This document shows, piece by piece, positions 5,991 to 7,653 of a stretch of DNA of 7,653 bases. The position numbers and the translations under genes were made by a program. The DNA comes from JAJPHY01 sp040754475 (lineage in GTDB: Bacteria > Actinomycetota > UBA4738 > HRBIN12). Below the pieces are notes generated by a model. The model was not told where the DNA came from. It did not search any database and saw only the letters and a program-made list of their open reading frames with translations. Where the stretch lies: positions 1 to 7,653 of the forward strand of contig JBFMCN010000035.1 in the NCBI GenBank assembly GCA_040754475.1, given 5' to 3'. Within the stretch, counting starts at the first letter, position 1, and every line of letters begins with the position of its first letter.

Positions 5991-7646
5991 CTACGGGCCG
6001 GTCACGCCCGTCAGGGCCCGGAGGTCTCTCGCCACCGGCTCGGTGGCCAGCACGATCAGCTGATTCCTCGCCCGAGACCCCCCGACGTACAGGTACCGCG
6101 CGAGATCCTCCTGGTGCTTGTCGCCGAGCTCCGCAAGGATCACCACCGGTCGCTCGAGCCCCTTGAAACCATGCACGCTCTCGGCCAGCACCGTCCCCGG
6201 CTCTACTACGTCGGAGAGGCGGAACCCGTCGACGCTTCCCCGCCGGCGCAGCTTGCTCTTGGCCGTTCCCGACGGAGTGAGGACCACGATGTCCTCGAGC
6301 GGCACCTTCTCTTCCTCGACCAGGTTGCGCAGCACCACGGCCAGCAGGTGGACGAGCTCTTCGTCGTCTCGGTACCCGAGGATCTCGGGGGACCTGCCGT
6401 CCGGTCCCTTCGCCTTCGGCCGGCTGCCTCCCTGATAGAAGACCGAGACGAACTCGTGGATCGCCTTGGTGTTCCGGATGTTCGCGGGGAGCGGCGGCAA
6501 CATCTGCACGTCGCTCATCGGGAGCTTTCCCCCGTAGAGGTTCTGGTTGTCGTCGGCGAACACGTACAGCGTTCCCCGGTCCGGGTCGCTGTGGAGCGCG
6601 AGCAGCGCCGGCCACCACCATTCGCGGAAGTCCTGCGCCTCGTCGACGACGATCGCGTCGAACCTCGGCCCCAGCTTGCGGGCGGCTCGCTCGAGCAGTC
6701 CGGGGAGCTGGTGCTCGAAGTGGTCGGAGTTGGGCTCGTCCGAAGCCTCGGGAATCTCGAGGCCCGCCTCCTTCGCCGCCCGGACGCAGAGCGCGTGGAA
6801 GTGAACGACGTCTAGGTTCGGCGTTCCCTTCGTGATCTCGGACAGGTACTCCGCAAGCCTCCGATTGAAGCACGTGAGAAGCGTCCGGCGCCCACTCAGG
6901 GCCATCCGCTTCGAGATCTCGACGGCCAGGACGGTCTTGCCGGAGCCGGACGGTCCGGTGATCGCCGCCCGATTGCGATGGGTGATGAAGCCCAGGATCC
7001 ACGCCTGATCGTCGGTCAGCTCGACGATCGTCTTGTCCTCCTCGTCGAACTCGAGCTTCAGAGGCGCGCGGATCTCGACCCGGAAGCCGAGGGCCGTGGC
7101 CAGCGCCTCCATGCCCTCGGAGCCGAACCGCCGGCCCGGATGACGCCAGAACGCCATCACCTCGGAGACACGGGCGGCCAGCCGGTCGAGATCGTCACGA
7201 TCTATCACCACCTCGACGGGGGCCGCGGGATGCGCAGGGCGGTCGTAGCTCCCGTCCGGGCAGGCGACGCCGTAGCCGTAGGAGGGCTTCCACCGCTCCC
7301 ACCCCGGCTGCGAGGAGAGGATCTCGACAAGCGAGCGCATCTCGTCCTCCGCCTGGTGGAAGGGATCCTCGTCGAGCAGATGCCCACCCGAGCGGCCCGA
7401 TTGGCTCCAGCGCTTGGTCTCCGGGTCGTAGTTGAGCCTTCCGCCCTTCGCCTCGAGCACGAGGATCCCGTCGGTCGGATGCGCGATCACGAAGTCGGCC
7501 TCGCCCTGGTTGGGACCGTCGCGCCCGGCGAGGACCCAATCGACGCTGTGATAGACGACGTATGAGTCATCGAGCTGCTCGAGGAATCCCTCGTACAGCC
7601 GCCGCTCCGCCGAGCTCTCGGTGGGCAGCATCGGAAACGGGACCAT
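5991..7646 (-). CDS. NERD nuclease domain fused to a UvrD-like superfamily 1 helicase
   Basis: This 551-residue protein appears complete. Residues about 10-150 are a NERD domain with intact residues: ERR near 14, QGEAD (E49, D51) and LEAK (E65, K67). From about 205 a superfamily 1 helicase core follows: Q motif LTDDQ (210-214), Walker A GPSGSGKT (231-238), Walker B VVDEAQD (D335, E336), motif III DDNQ (365-368), NIRNT (389-393), then HGFKGLE (492-498) and YVGGSRAR (520-527, arginine finger region). It should unwind or translocate on DNA using ATP and may cleave it; the biological role is unknown. Candidates are DNA repair or phage defence. It is shorter than classical UvrD, in keeping with the compact NERD-helicase family. 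The ATG at 7646 is seven bases from the window edge and the frame is open there, so an upstream start is possible; a second ATG lies five codons in. Its stop is 59 bases before the HAD start. Confidence 0.93.
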   Translation of the reverse strand: MVPFPMLPTESSAERRLYEGFLEQLDDSYVVYHSVDWVLAGRDGPNQGEADFVIAHPTDGILVLEAKGGRLNYDPETKRWSQSGRSGGHLLDEDPFHQAEDEMRSLVEILSSQPGWERWKPSYGYGVACPDGSYDRPAHPAAPVEVVIDRDDLDRLAARVSEVMAFWRHPGRRFGSEGMEALATALGFRVEIRAPLKLEFDEEDKTIVELTDDQAWILGFITHRNRAAITGPSGSGKTVLAVEISKRMALSGRRTLLTCFNRRLAEYLSEITKGTPNLDVVHFHALCVRAAKEAGLEIPEASDEPNSDHFEHQLPGLLERAARKLGPRFDAIVVDEAQDFREWWWPALLALHSDPDRGTLYVFADDNQNLYGGKLPMSDVQMLPPLPANIRNTKAIHEFVSVFYQGGSRPKAKGPDGRSPEILGYRDDEELVHLLAVVLRNLVEEEKVPLEDIVVLTPSGTAKSKLRRRGSVDGFRLSDVVEPGTVLAESVHGFKGLERPVVILAELGDKHQEDLARYLYVGGSRARNQLIVLATEPVARDLRALTGVTGP

Positions 7647-7653
7647 CCGCGCC

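Noticed and set aside
5077..6063. 328-codon plus-strand open frame
   Set aside because: It runs antiparallel to the HAD gene and the start of the NERD-like gene. The protein is Arg/Gly/Asp-rich with no domain motifs, as expected for a shadow frame in GC-rich DNA, while the minus strand shows complete HAD motifs.
5944..7002. 352-codon minus-strand frame overlapping the helicase gene
   Set aside because: It lies in another frame of the same strand, is Arg/Gly/Pro-rich and has no recognisable motif, whereas the overlapping 551-residue frame does.
6114..7565. Plus-strand open frames opposite the helicase gene
   Set aside because: The minus-strand frame carries all NERD and SF1 helicase motifs in order; the plus-strand frames mirror it without motifs.

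Overview
This is a GC-rich bacterial window with heavy use of G/C third codon positions, GTG starts and tightly overlapping genes. It looks most like an actinomycetote or a similar high-GC lineage. Nothing in the sequence fixes the taxon, and there are no RNA genes, insertion sequences or CRISPR arrays. The gene content reads as chromosomal.

Plus strand, 1-3151: the downstream part of a peptide/nickel-type (Opp/Dpp) ABC importer operon. It holds the end of the DppB-like permease, a complete DppC-like permease and two ATPases (DppD-like and DppF-like). Each junction is a four-base ATGA or GTGA overlap, so translation is probably coupled. The solute-binding protein and most of DppB lie outside the window, and the substrate cannot be read from these genes.

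Minus strand, 3148-7646: five genes transcribed from right to left, convergent with the transporter. In order of transcription they are: a NERD nuclease plus superfamily 1 helicase fusion (5991-7646); a HAD-superfamily IIA phosphatase of the LHPP-like type (5146-5931); a small NERD-like protein whose usual catalytic residues appear to be missing (4560-5096); a membrane-anchored exported protein with four cysteines (3950-4558), starting one base after the previous stop; and a winged-helix plus coiled-coil protein of unknown function (3148-3786). The transporter operon and the winged-helix gene meet stop-to-stop and share a CTAG.

The only sizeable non-coding stretch is 3787-3949 (163 bases), and it is unusually structured. 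It holds repeated GGGAC/CTTCGG motifs, a possible -10 box, an RNA hairpin that pairs better as minus-strand RNA, and an 18-codon ORF whose TGA overlaps the ATG of the winged-helix gene. Together these suggest a regulated leader for that gene. The other points of interest are the intact and apparently decayed NERD domains on the same strand within 1 kb of each other, and a possible leaderless start for the HAD gene.
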